In this document: piece after piece, positions 55,030 through 63,822 of the stretch | Position numbering within the stretch: the stretch's first letter is position 1 | Layout: every line of letters begins with the position of its first letter | Made by a program: the position numbers and the translations under genes | Notes under the pieces: generated by a model | What the model saw: the letters and a program-made list of their open reading frames with translations, nothing else | Told to the model about the DNA's origin: nothing | The model's database searches: none | Assembly: GCA_016927475.1 (NCBI GenBank) | Contig: JAFGMO010000002.1 | Span: forward strand, 62,001-126,000 | Direction: 5' to 3' | DNA: 64,000 nt | Origin: Candidatus Aminicenantota bacterium | GTDB lineage: Bacteria > Acidobacteriota > Aminicenantia > Aminicenantales > Aminicenantaceae

Positions 55030-58000
55030 TCAGAGTTTTTCTTTCAACAGTTTCAACTCGGCCGCTTTCCTCTGAAACCACGGTAAGATACCGCTGCCGT
55101 GGTAGTATAAAACAGGAATGATGATAAGAATAAAAAGGGTGGAGGTAAAAAGTCCGCCGACCGTTGATAGGGCTAAGGACGACCAGATCTGGCGGCGGCC
55201 GACCTCGATCTGGATCAGCACCATCGGCAGCATCCCCAGAATGGTTGTGCTGCTCGTCATAAGGATGGGACGGATCCTTTCTTTCGCTCCCGCCAGAACG
55301 GAATCGAGAAGCTCCAATCCCTGCTTTCTCTTAAGATTGATATGGTCCACCAAGAGGATAGAGTTATTGACCACGATCCCCCCCAAAAGAATAACTCCGA
55401 TGTAAGCGGACGAATCGAAAGGAAAATCGGCGATGACAAAGGCCACAAAAACACCGATAAGGGCCAAAGGCACGGCCAGCAGAATATAAAAGGGCTGAAT
55501 GAAGGACTCGTAAAGGGATGCCAGGATCATAAAGATGATAACCAGGGAAAAGATAATCGCGAACTTGATCTGCCCCTTCTCTTCTTCCGTCATACGCCAC
55601 ATGTCTATATCTTTGGTGGCAGAAAATCCCGGCGGAAGAGTAAGCGAATCGAAAAGGGCATCCTTGTATCTTTCCGCGGCCTTATGCGGACCGCGAAAAT
55701 CCCACATCAATGTCTGCTGAAAACGCTGGTCCTCGCGGTCGATAGACCCGGCGATGGGCTGTTCCTCTACAGAAGATATCTCCCCCAACCGGAAAAATTC
55801 CCCTTTGGGAGTTTTGATCAGCATATTCTGCAACCGGTTGAGGTCCGTGTCTTCAGCTTCAGGGAATTTGATGGACAGGTAAATTTCCCGGCCTTCGAGA
55901 GTGATGAGCCGTTTGATAACCCGTCCCGGAGTCATGGACATCAAATAAGCTTCCAGATAGCGTGGATCGATCTCATACTTCTGAAGGGCTTCTTGATCGA
56001 TCTTGAGGACATACTGGAATGATTCGACACTGCCGTACCAGGAGCGGCTGCTGGATATGATCTTGCTCTCCTTGATACGGGGACTCCGCCTGATGGTCCT
56101 TTCCACTTCCGTTGTGATCTGGCTCAATTTCTTGAGGTTGTATCCATAAAACTTGATCCGGGATCCGTAAAAAGTACCCGATCCCATGCTGACACCGTAA
56201 GACTGGGGGTCGAATCCATACACATAAAGCGATATTCCCGCGAAATGAGTCGCCTTCTGAATAAGCTCTTCCTTGAGGACATAGGGATGAAAGGAATTTT
56301 CGATCTCCGGAGGAAATTCTATGTGAATATAGCCCTGTTCCGGAGTTACATACGTCACGATTTCTTTTTCATATCCTTTGGCCAGAATGATAGCCTCAAA
56401 CTGTTTGACGACACCGTCCGTCGTTTCGATCTCGGTACCTGGAGGCATTCCAATGGAAACATTAAGAGCCTGCTTGTAATCCCAGGCCAAAAAATCCCCC
56501 ATAACGACTTCGGAACGGAACCACTTATAGCTGCCGTAAAACAAGGCAACAATGACCAGGATGACAATAAGCGGATGCTTAAGGAAAAGGTGCAGCATTT
56601 TTCCATAACCCCGCTGGAAATTCTGTTTTTTTTCCTTCTTTCTCCGTGTGAAAAGCCGTGGACTCAAAGCTGGGATAAGAGAGAAAGAAACAAGGAGAGA
56701 AGCAGTCAGGGCCGAGGTGATGACGATAGCCATAGGCAAATAAAAAATCTTTAACCTTCCCTGAAAATAAGCGAAGGTAAAAAAAACGCTGACTGTCGTC
56801 AACGTCGAAGCCAGGACAGGCAAAAACACTTCCCGGGCCCCCTCAACAGCCGCTTTAAAGGGGGACGCTCCCTGTTCCCGCCAGCGAAGGACATTCTCGA
56901 AAACAACGATGGAATTATCGACAAAAAGCCCAAATCCCAAAGCCAAACCGCCGAGGGTCAGCATGTTCAAAGAAATTTTTAGAAAATAAATCAGGTTAAA
57001 AGTGATGAGAACGGAAAAAAGGATGGACGATAAAATAAGAAGGGACGGCTTCAAACTCCTGAGAATGATGAATATAAGAACGAAGATTACGGTCAGAATT
57101 ATGGCCACCAACAAATACAAGCTGCGGAGATTTTTGAGGATATCCTCGCTTTCATCGAGCTCCGCCTTAAAAATGAGGTCGGAAGGAAGGGTTTGCTTGA
57201 TCTCTTCGATTTTGTCCTTAACTTTCCTGGCGATCTTCAGGGTACTGATCCCTTTCTCTTTCTCTATACGCAATCGGAGGGTTGGCCGGCCGTTTATCCT
57301 GTTGAGGTAATAAATGTCGTCGTATGTAGGAAAAATATCCGCCACTTCCCGCAGACGGACGGGGTGGGTGCCCGTATTATGCACGACCATATCACTCAGG
57401 TCCTTCATGGTTTTTACAGGGTGGTCAACCTTAAAAATGAATTCCCGGGTACCTTTCTTGATCTTCCCCGTCTGAAAATAACCGCGTCCCAGTTGAAGAC
57501 GGTTTATCACCTGGAACGGCTGCAGGTTGAGGGCTTTCAATCGGTCTTCCCGCAGGTGGATCTGAATGACCGGCTCTGATCCCCCCATCACCCTGACCAA
57601 GGCGATTCCCTTGATGGATCCGACGCCGAATTCCAGCTTGTCCTTGAGCATTTCCCGTAACGTCTGGACGGAATAATCGCCGGATATGCTGTACTGAAGA
57701 AAAGCTTCGGTCTGGAAATCCTCGGGGATATAGGGAGTGACTTCAGGAGGTTGGATTTCCCGGGGAAGTTCATCTTTGATCTGGGCGATTTTTTCCCTCA
57801 GGGAAAGAGTGGCAAACTCCATATTGGTTTTGGTCTCGAATTCGATCTGGATCCTGGACATTCCGAGATGGGATTGTGATTCGATTTTTTTGACTCCCTT
57901 GACCGTGGAAACGATTTCCTCAATGGGAGCCGTCACCTGGGCCTGTATGATCTCGGGAGGGACATCGCGCCACTGCGTATTGATGGTGACCTCGGGATAA

Positions 58001-58113
58001 TCTTCTTTAGGGGCCAGCTCAAATGGAATATTCAGAAAAGAATAGACTCCAAGAACAAGAACCGCCAAAAAAAACATGGAAGTAGCGATGGGGCGCTCGA
58101 CGAAAATTTTCAT
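55030..58113 (-). CDS. RND-family efflux permease (second of pair)
   Basis: 1027 residues, AcrB-like. It starts MKIFVERPIATSMFFLAVLVLG with TM1, then a porter domain. TM block one is at about 335-480, with the proton-relay region GLALGFGLFVDNSIVVFENV carrying an Asp. A second porter half and TM block two (about 850-1010, with YIGVILLGGIVVNNSILLVDHIN) follow. Its start overlaps the upstream RND gene by four bases (ATGA). No membrane-fusion protein or TolC gene follows. The substrate is unknown. Confidence 0.92.
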   Translation of the reverse strand: MKIFVERPIATSMFFLAVLVLGVYSFLNIPFELAPKEDYPEVTINTQWRDVPPEIIQAQVTAPIEEIVSTVKGVKKIESQSHLGMSRIQIEFETKTNMEFATLSLREKIAQIKDELPREIQPPEVTPYIPEDFQTEAFLQYSISGDYSVQTLREMLKDKLEFGVGSIKGIALVRVMGGSEPVIQIHLREDRLKALNLQPFQVINRLQLGRGYFQTGKIKKGTREFIFKVDHPVKTMKDLSDMVVHNTGTHPVRLREVADIFPTYDDIYYLNRINGRPTLRLRIEKEKGISTLKIARKVKDKIEEIKQTLPSDLIFKAELDESEDILKNLRSLYLLVAIILTVIFVLIFIILRSLKPSLLILSSILFSVLITFNLIYFLKISLNMLTLGGLALGFGLFVDNSIVVFENVLRWREQGASPFKAAVEGAREVFLPVLASTLTTVSVFFTFAYFQGRLKIFYLPMAIVITSALTASLLVSFSLIPALSPRLFTRRKKEKKQNFQRGYGKMLHLFLKHPLIVILVIVALFYGSYKWFRSEVVMGDFLAWDYKQALNVSIGMPPGTEIETTDGVVKQFEAIILAKGYEKEIVTYVTPEQGYIHIEFPPEIENSFHPYVLKEELIQKATHFAGISLYVYGFDPQSYGVSMGSGTFYGSRIKFYGYNLKKLSQITTEVERTIRRSPRIKESKIISSSRSWYGSVESFQYVLKIDQEALQKYEIDPRYLEAYLMSMTPGRVIKRLITLEGREIYLSIKFPEAEDTDLNRLQNMLIKTPKGEFFRLGEISSVEEQPIAGSIDREDQRFQQTLMWDFRGPHKAAERYKDALFDSLTLPPGFSATKDIDMWRMTEEEKGQIKFAIIFSLVIIFMILASLYESFIQPFYILLAVPLALIGVFVAFVIADFPFDSSAYIGVILLGGIVVNNSILLVDHINLKRKQGLELLDSVLAGAKERIRPILMTSSTTILGMLPMVLIQIEVGRRQIWSSLALSTVGGLFTSTLFILIIIPVLYYHGSGILPWFQRKAAELKLLKEKL

Positions 58114-61100
58114 GGCCGTTTTTTCCTGTCAAAAAGCTCATATGTCAACGGAATGAGAATTAGCGTCAAAAACGTAGCCAACAGAAGTCCGCCGATAACG
58201 GCTATTGCCAGCGGCTGCTGAAGCTCCGACCCTTTCCCTATCCCAAGGGACATGGGAAAAAGGCCAAGGGCCGTAGTCACCGTCGTCATCAGGATGGGTC
58301 TGAGTCGTACGCGGCTGGCCTCGAGTATCGCCCCCCGCAGGGCGGCCCCCTTTTTTCGCAGTTGATTGGTATAGTCGATTTTAACGATAGCATCGTTGAC
58401 CACGATGCCCGCAAGGACAACCATACCTATGATAGAAATGACATTCAGGGTTTGCCCGGTGATAAATAAAGCCCAAACAGCCCCGATCAATCCCATAGGC
58501 AGCGTAAAAAGAATGATGAAAGGATGGAGAAGGGATTCAAACTGGGCCGCCATGATCATGTAAACCAGAAGGGCGGCCAGGCAGAAAGCGAAAATGAGAC
58601 TGCGAAATGATTTTTGCATCTCTTCCTGTTCTCCGCTGAATTCCACCCTGTAACCAAGGCTCAAGTCAAGATTATCGATCTTCTCCTGGATCAGGGGTAC
58701 CACCTGGCTTATCTTTCTTCCCCTGAGATTGGCAGAAACGATAACCTCCCTCTGCTGGTTTTCCCTTCGAATTTCTTTGGGACCGCGGCTGATTTCATAA
58801 TCCACCAGCTCGCGAAGGGGAATGAGGCTGTTCTGAAGAGGCATCATTTCATCTAAAACGGATTCGATATCCTGCCTCGCATTCTCCTCGAAACGTACCC
58901 TTATATCGTACTTTTTCTCTAATTCCTTGAACTGAGTGGCCACGTCCCCCCTGACGGCCGTTACGAGAAAATCCCCAACGGTGTAAGGAGAGAGGTTGTA
59001 TTTTTCCATAGCCTTTTTCTTTATCTTGATGACATACTCCGGTTTCCCTTCTTCGATAAGGGCATTGACATCGGTGACTCCCTCAATGGTGCTTATTTCC
59101 TCGGCCAGCATCCGGGCCAAACCCTTGAGTGTATCCAAATCATCGCCCAAAATCTTCAATCCTATCTCCGCGGTGCTCATGGCCAGAAATTCGGTCAGTG
59201 TGGACTGTTCCTTGACAATGGAGTAAACGAGATCTGAATAACCGTCGAGTTTCTTTCTCAGGCTGCTGATCAAAGGATCAAGGTCCTTTTTTCTTTTGGC
59301 GGAAATATGAATTTTTATGGTATTGGGAGTTACATCGGGATCCATTCCTTCCATCCCGCTGACAACACCAACCTGGGAATAAACGGTCTCCACGGAAGGC
59401 TGATTCTTCAGCCATTTCTCCGTTTCGAACACAAGCTGCTCCGTTTGGTCAAAGGAATATTCGATGGGCGTTTTTTCATTAAGAATAAAAGATGTGGATT
59501 CAGGCTTGGGCATCAGCTCGCTGGGAAGCTGAAAGGCGACAACCAAAGTGACGGCAAATAAACCAAGAGCAGCAGCAAACACCTTGCCCTTATGATCGAG
59601 AGACCAGGCCAAAAACCGGTGATAGTGTTCTGCAAAACCTTCATAAAGATGGTTGTATCCGCGAAAGATTGTCCTGAAGACTATTTTAAAAGGAAGGCTG
59701 ATGGTGTGGAAAACCAGAAAGAGAAGCTGAAGAATAAAGCTGATAAAGATATTAAGTCCCCAGAAAAGGCTTTTCAACACAAATTTCACAAACCAGAGAA
59801 TGACTTCGAAAGGCAGCCACAGGTAGCTCAACTTCGGCCTTCCCCGAAAGCGCACTTTACCCGGGAAAAGTTTTTTCGTTTTTAATGCACCTGCTTTATC
59901 AAGTTTTAAGCTTCTTGAATAGAGCATCGGAAGCAATGTCAGGGAAACGATAAGTGACGACAGCAGGGCAAAAGTAACGGTCAGGGATTGGTCCTTGAAA
60001 AGCTGGCCGGCTACGCCGTGAACGTAGATAACCGGAAGAAAAACGGAGATGGTGGTTAGTGTTGAGGCTGTTACGGCCATGCCGACTTCCTTGGTCCCTA
60101 AAACAGCGGATTCGATTGGGCCTTTTCCTTCTTTTCGATGGCGGAAGATACTCTCCGAAACCACGATGGAATTGTCGACAAGCATTCCCACTCCCAGGGC
60201 CAGCCCACCCAGGGACATGATATTGAGAGTGATATTACGGAAGTAAAGAAGGTTGAACGTGGCGATGATGGAAATGGGAATCACGACGGCGATGATCAAC
60301 GGAGTTTTAACATCCTGAAGAAAAATGAACAGGACAAAAAAGGCCAGGATTCCGCCGATGACGATTGAGTTTAAAACCGAAGAAATGGCGCTTTCGATAT
60401 AGTCAGCCTGTTCCGTAACGACAAGAATGTCGGTTTGTGGGTATTCCTTTTTTATTTCGTCAAGAACCTCATGGGTGAGCCGGGTGACATTGACGGTATT
60501 GGCCCCTGATTCTTTGCGTACCAGCAGCCCGACACTTTCCTCTGCGTTCAGCCTTGTAACACCCTCTCTTTCTTTTATGGAGTCCTTAATGGCGGCGATA
60601 TCTTTTAACCTTACCGAGCCTCTCTGCTGCGTTGTTTTCAGCTTGATCTCCCCGATCTCCTTGATCCTTTCAAATTCCCCGACAACACGTAAAGCATATT
60701 TGAAACGGCCTTTTTTGATGTATCCGCCCTCAAGATTCCGGTTGAAATTTTCCAACCTCTGGGATATCTCCGACAAGGTCAATCCATAAAGGGAAAGCAG
60801 GTCGGGATCGACTTCCACCTGGATCTCTCTTTCCACCCCACCGGCTATCTCGGCCGACCCGATTCCTTCGATCTGTTCCAAGCGGGGTTTGACGACCTCT
60901 TCGGAAAATTCCTTCAATTCCAGAAGGGATCCCGCCCCGCTGACAACAAGGATCATAATCGGACGGCTGTGGGGGTCATGAGTCACGATCGTAGGATTTT
61001 CCGCACCTTCAGGAAGTCCATAACGGGCGTTATCCAGCTTTTCGCGGGTATGAAGCATGGCAAAATCCATGTCCGTTCCCCACGAAAATTCGAGGGTCAT

Positions 61101-61370
61101 ATAGGAAAAACCCTCACGTGATACGGACTCCACCCGGCGAAGTCCCGGTATGGTACTGGCAGCCGCTTCCAGAGGCCGAGTTATCCGGGTTTCGATCTCC
61201 TCGGGAGCAACTCCCTGGTACCGCGTGACCACGGAAAGCCTCGGATAGCTTATATCGGGAAGGAGGTCGACACTCAATTCTCTGAGTGAAACAAAACCCA
61301 ATAGGATAACGGCCAAAAAAAACATTAAGGTCGTTACGGGTCTTCGTACGGATGCTTGTGTAATTTTCAT
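58110..61370 (-). CDS. RND-family efflux permease (first of pair)
   Basis: 1086 residues. It starts MKITQASVRRPVTTLMFFLAVILLG and has the same two-block RND layout, including GLALGVGMLVDNSIVVSESIFRHR with its relay Asp and the later GMVVLAGIVVNDAIVKIDYTN. It is longer than its neighbour because of a hydrophobic, amphipathic insert at about 515-570 (segments like VKFVLKSLFWGLNIF), between the two halves. The two overlapping genes probably make a heteromeric pump, as MdtB/MdtC do. First gene of the minus-strand unit; the leader region carries a complex inverted repeat. Confidence 0.92.
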   Translation of the reverse strand: MKITQASVRRPVTTLMFFLAVILLGFVSLRELSVDLLPDISYPRLSVVTRYQGVAPEEIETRITRPLEAAASTIPGLRRVESVSREGFSYMTLEFSWGTDMDFAMLHTREKLDNARYGLPEGAENPTIVTHDPHSRPIMILVVSGAGSLLELKEFSEEVVKPRLEQIEGIGSAEIAGGVEREIQVEVDPDLLSLYGLTLSEISQRLENFNRNLEGGYIKKGRFKYALRVVGEFERIKEIGEIKLKTTQQRGSVRLKDIAAIKDSIKEREGVTRLNAEESVGLLVRKESGANTVNVTRLTHEVLDEIKKEYPQTDILVVTEQADYIESAISSVLNSIVIGGILAFFVLFIFLQDVKTPLIIAVVIPISIIATFNLLYFRNITLNIMSLGGLALGVGMLVDNSIVVSESIFRHRKEGKGPIESAVLGTKEVGMAVTASTLTTISVFLPVIYVHGVAGQLFKDQSLTVTFALLSSLIVSLTLLPMLYSRSLKLDKAGALKTKKLFPGKVRFRGRPKLSYLWLPFEVILWFVKFVLKSLFWGLNIFISFILQLLFLVFHTISLPFKIVFRTIFRGYNHLYEGFAEHYHRFLAWSLDHKGKVFAAALGLFAVTLVVAFQLPSELMPKPESTSFILNEKTPIEYSFDQTEQLVFETEKWLKNQPSVETVYSQVGVVSGMEGMDPDVTPNTIKIHISAKRKKDLDPLISSLRKKLDGYSDLVYSIVKEQSTLTEFLAMSTAEIGLKILGDDLDTLKGLARMLAEEISTIEGVTDVNALIEEGKPEYVIKIKKKAMEKYNLSPYTVGDFLVTAVRGDVATQFKELEKKYDIRVRFEENARQDIESVLDEMMPLQNSLIPLRELVDYEISRGPKEIRRENQQREVIVSANLRGRKISQVVPLIQEKIDNLDLSLGYRVEFSGEQEEMQKSFRSLIFAFCLAALLVYMIMAAQFESLLHPFIILFTLPMGLIGAVWALFITGQTLNVISIIGMVVLAGIVVNDAIVKIDYTNQLRKKGAALRGAILEASRVRLRPILMTTVTTALGLFPMSLGIGKGSELQQPLAIAVIGGLLLATFLTLILIPLTYELFDRKKRP

Positions 61371-61616
61371 CTTTCTCTCACGACGGATCTCTTCAAAAGC
61401 AATATAAAGGATTCATTTATAATGACGGTTTAAAATACGCAAACCTGTCATGAACGTTTGATCCTGTTTCCAAAAAGATGGCCAAGGCTGCTGTGATTTC
61501 CCTTTTGCCGGTATGGATTTATCCATCTCCATTTGTTTTTTTCATTCATAAGGGCCGACAATATACCACTTTCTTAAAGTTCCCAGTGTTTCTTCATACA
61601 AGATTTTCTTTCTTTT

Positions 61617-61659
61617 GTAAAGAACAACCTTCAGGAATGTTCTTTACCACGCCTGAAGG
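61617..61659. other. Overlapping inverted repeats able to form alternative hairpins
   Basis: GTAAAGAACA (61617-61626) and TGTTCTTTAC (61638-61647) are perfect complements. The loop between them holds CCTTCAGG (61628-61635), perfectly complementary to CCTGAAGG (61652-61659). The two pairings exclude each other, apart from a strained pseudoknot. It could be an RNA switch in the RND leader or a double operator. Confidence 0.45.
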
Positions 61660-61709
61660 CAAATCGTTGCAGTTTTGCTAATAAAATTCAAAATTTTTTG
61701 TTTTTGGGG

Positions 61710-61737
61710 TTGCAAAATATGAAAAATGATATAAAAT
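61710..61737 (+). promoter_or_regulatory. Candidate promoter for the HTH-TPR/peptide/radical SAM unit
   Basis: TTGCAA at 61710-61715 and TAAAAT at 61732-61737 with 16-bp spacing, in an AT-rich stretch 29 bp before the ATG. Each box differs from consensus at one position. Moderate support. Confidence 0.4.
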
Positions 61738-61765
61738 AATTGTATATATATTCATCGGGGTTGAT

Positions 61766-63601
61766 ATGAACGAGAAAAATGTCCTCGATTCATGGAAGGA
61801 AATTTCAGAATATCTTTCTAAAGACATTCGTACTTGTCATCGCTGGGAAAAAAGATTAGGTCTTCCCATCCACCGTTATGATGAGTCTTCTTCCCGCTCT
61901 AAAGTATTCGCCTACAAACATGAGATCGATGAATGGCTTCAAAAAAAGGCTCAAAAGGACATACCTGGATGGAAGGCGTTTCTACAAAAAAAGGATGTCA
62001 GAATCATTCTCAGTGCCGCCGCTGCCGTCATCCTTATATCATTGGGATTCTATAGATTCAACCATAATCCACAGGCGGTTCCCTCTTATGAGAATCTCTC
62101 TCTGGCCGTTCTTCCCTTTGGCAATCCGAATCCGGCCCAACATGAAGACTATTTTACGGAAGGTTTTACAGAAGGCTTGATAACATCATTGACACGGCTC
62201 AACACCCTTAAAATTATTCCCCTGTCCTCGGTATTCCAATACAGAAACTCAAAAAAGCCGCCATATGAGATCGGCCGCGAACTGGGCGCCCACTATATCC
62301 TTTATGGGAATGTCTCCCGCGATAGAGATAAGTTCAGCCTCTTGGTACAATTGACAAGAATCGAAGACCAAAACAAGATCTGGAACCAAAAATACGAGGA
62401 TGCCCTGGACAATCTTCTTAGAATAAGAGATTCCATCTGTTTTCAAATCCATGAAAAAATACTCAACAAACGGCCAGAAAAACAAGCATCATCTGCTGAT
62501 GTTCTTGTCTTGGAGACAATGGACTTTAAGGCATTGGAGAATTTTTATATCGGCAATTTCATCAAAAACCAATCTTTAAACAAAGAAAGCAATGATCCTT
62601 TCTATTTTTATCACAACGGCAAACATTACTCGGGAAAATGGGACAAGTCCTCCAACGAACTGGCCATAACCTATTTCGAGAAAGCCCTGGCGCTCGATCC
62701 TCATTTCGCCCAAGCTTATCTGGGATTAGCCGAGTGTTATACCCACTACGTCAACATGCACTGGCAAAAAGAAAAATTCTGGCTCGACGAAGCTGAAAAA
62801 AGAGTGGAAAAGGCTTATTCCCTTATTCCAGACCTTCCGGAATACTACAGCCTGCTCGCCCGTATTTATCTTCTTCGAGACACTTGCTTCGGTGAAGACA
62901 CCCGGCCCGATGCCTTTGAAATAGCCATGGAAGGCCAAAAAAAATATCCTTATTCGAGCCGTATCAATTCCATTCTCGGCGAATGTTATTTTCTCCGGTT
63001 TGGTGAGGAAGGAAATGAAGAAGACCTTAATCAGGCATTGAAATACAAAGAAAAGGCTTTCGAATGGAACGGCCAGGATCCGGCGAACATCACTTTGGTC
63101 GAAATTCTCATGCTTAACAGGGAATTTAACCGGGCCCTGGATGTCTGCAACCTTATCAATTTGAGCGGCCAATTCCCTTTAGTAAACACTTTAATCGCAG
63201 AGATTTGTTATTATAATTGCGACCTCCAGCAAAGCCGGCGCATTTTCAAAACCTCCGATTCTCCGCTGTCACACTACCTGAACGCTCTCTTTTTTAAAGC
63301 CATGATGGATGCGCAGGAAGGCCGCCGGGATGATGCCCTTGATACGGTCCGACAAATCGAAATCACATCTCCAGGAACAAATTGTTTCATTGAACAAGAC
63401 CTTTATATGGCATCCATATACATGGGATTAGGAGAAAAAGATCTCGGATACAATCATCTGGAAAACTTTTTCGAATCCCCTCTGAATCAAAAACGGTTTT
63501 ATATTTATAGAAAATACATTGACCTGGATAAAAATTTCGATGCTGTAAAAAGCGAAAAACGGTTTTTAACTCTCATCAAACGAAAGGAGTATAAATTATG
63601 A
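61766..63601 (+). CDS. HTH-TM-TPR protein with FlgO/TolB-like domain
   Basis: 611 residues. The N-terminal winged-helix-like DNA-binding domain (about 1-65; DSWKEISEYLSKDIRTCHRWEKRLGLPIHR) is followed by one TM (about 72-92, IILSAAAAVILISLGFYRF). Next is a domain beginning SLAVLPFGNPN, like the FlgO/TolB-N-like domain of adenylate-cyclase-TPR proteins (about 108-225). TPR-like helical repeats follow to the end (for example AITYFEKALALDPHFAQAYLGLAECY). The layout suggests a membrane-tethered regulator with a periplasmic sensor. It overlaps the small peptide gene by ATGA, so it belongs to the peptide/radical SAM unit. Confidence 0.85.
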   Translation: MNEKNVLDSWKEISEYLSKDIRTCHRWEKRLGLPIHRYDESSSRSKVFAYKHEIDEWLQKKAQKDIPGWKAFLQKKDVRIILSAAAAVILISLGFYRFNHNPQAVPSYENLSLAVLPFGNPNPAQHEDYFTEGFTEGLITSLTRLNTLKIIPLSSVFQYRNSKKPPYEIGRELGAHYILYGNVSRDRDKFSLLVQLTRIEDQNKIWNQKYEDALDNLLRIRDSICFQIHEKILNKRPEKQASSADVLVLETMDFKALENFYIGNFIKNQSLNKESNDPFYFYHNGKHYSGKWDKSSNELAITYFEKALALDPHFAQAYLGLAECYTHYVNMHWQKEKFWLDEAEKRVEKAYSLIPDLPEYYSLLARIYLLRDTCFGEDTRPDAFEIAMEGQKKYPYSSRINSILGECYFLRFGEEGNEEDLNQALKYKEKAFEWNGQDPANITLVEILMLNREFNRALDVCNLINLSGQFPLVNTLIAEICYYNCDLQQSRRIFKTSDSPLSHYLNALFFKAMMDAQEGRRDDALDTVRQIEITSPGTNCFIEQDLYMASIYMGLGEKDLGYNHLENFFESPLNQKRFYIYRKYIDLDKNFDAVKSEKRFLTLIKRKEYKL

Positions 63602-63792
63602 CGCAAAAAACCGTCATCATAGACGAAAATGTCATGGAATGCTTAAAGAGCATCAAAGAGGTTCTGAATGATCTTCCTGAAGAAAAGCAGGAAAAAACCA
63701 AACGTGCCCTTCAATACATTTCCGATGTTTTCGAAGGGCTTCCTCCCAAACCGTGCCCGCCCAGCACTGAGATTATTATGGGCGGAGGATGA
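63598..63792 (+). CDS. Small peptide, candidate radical-SAM-modified (RiPP) precursor
   Basis: 64 residues, with AAAGGAG eight bases before the ATG. The first ~45 residues are charged and helical, like a leader (EEKQEKTKRALQYISDVFEG). The C-terminal part, GLPPKPCPPSTEIIMGGG, is short, Pro-rich, holds one Cys (C53) and ends in three Gly, like a modifiable core or cleavage tail. Another Cys is at 15. It is coupled to the regulator gene upstream (ATGA) and immediately followed by a radical SAM gene. I do not recognise a named precursor family. It could instead be a small structural subunit. Confidence 0.7.
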   Translation: MTQKTVIIDENVMECLKSIKEVLNDLPEEKQEKTKRALQYISDVFEGLPPKPCPPSTEIIMGGG

Positions 63793-63822
63793 TATAATTT
63801 ATTTTTTAACTCATATCCATTT

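Larger units (their letters stand above)
61371..61765. other. Divergent intergenic region between RND genes and HTH-TPR gene
   Basis: 395 bp without a credible gene; a 67-codon frame at 61478-61681 lacks a ribosome site and sensible composition. It holds the inverted-repeat element at 61617-61659 and the candidate promoter at 61710-61737. Confidence 0.5.

Noticed and set aside
61617-61659. A fully formed H-type pseudoknot at the interlocked repeats
   Set aside because: Only four bases would span the 10-bp first stem, which is too short. Alternative hairpins or DNA operators are more plausible.
61478-61681. A 67-codon frame upstream of the HTH-TPR gene
   Set aside because: No ribosome site. 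It covers the interlocked inverted repeats and has a Phe/Thr/Lys-rich random composition.
63790-63792. TGA between peptide and radical SAM frames as a selenocysteine codon
   Set aside because: No SECIS-like hairpin is evident directly downstream; the following ten codons are AT-rich and unlike a conserved protein, so an ordinary stop is simpler.
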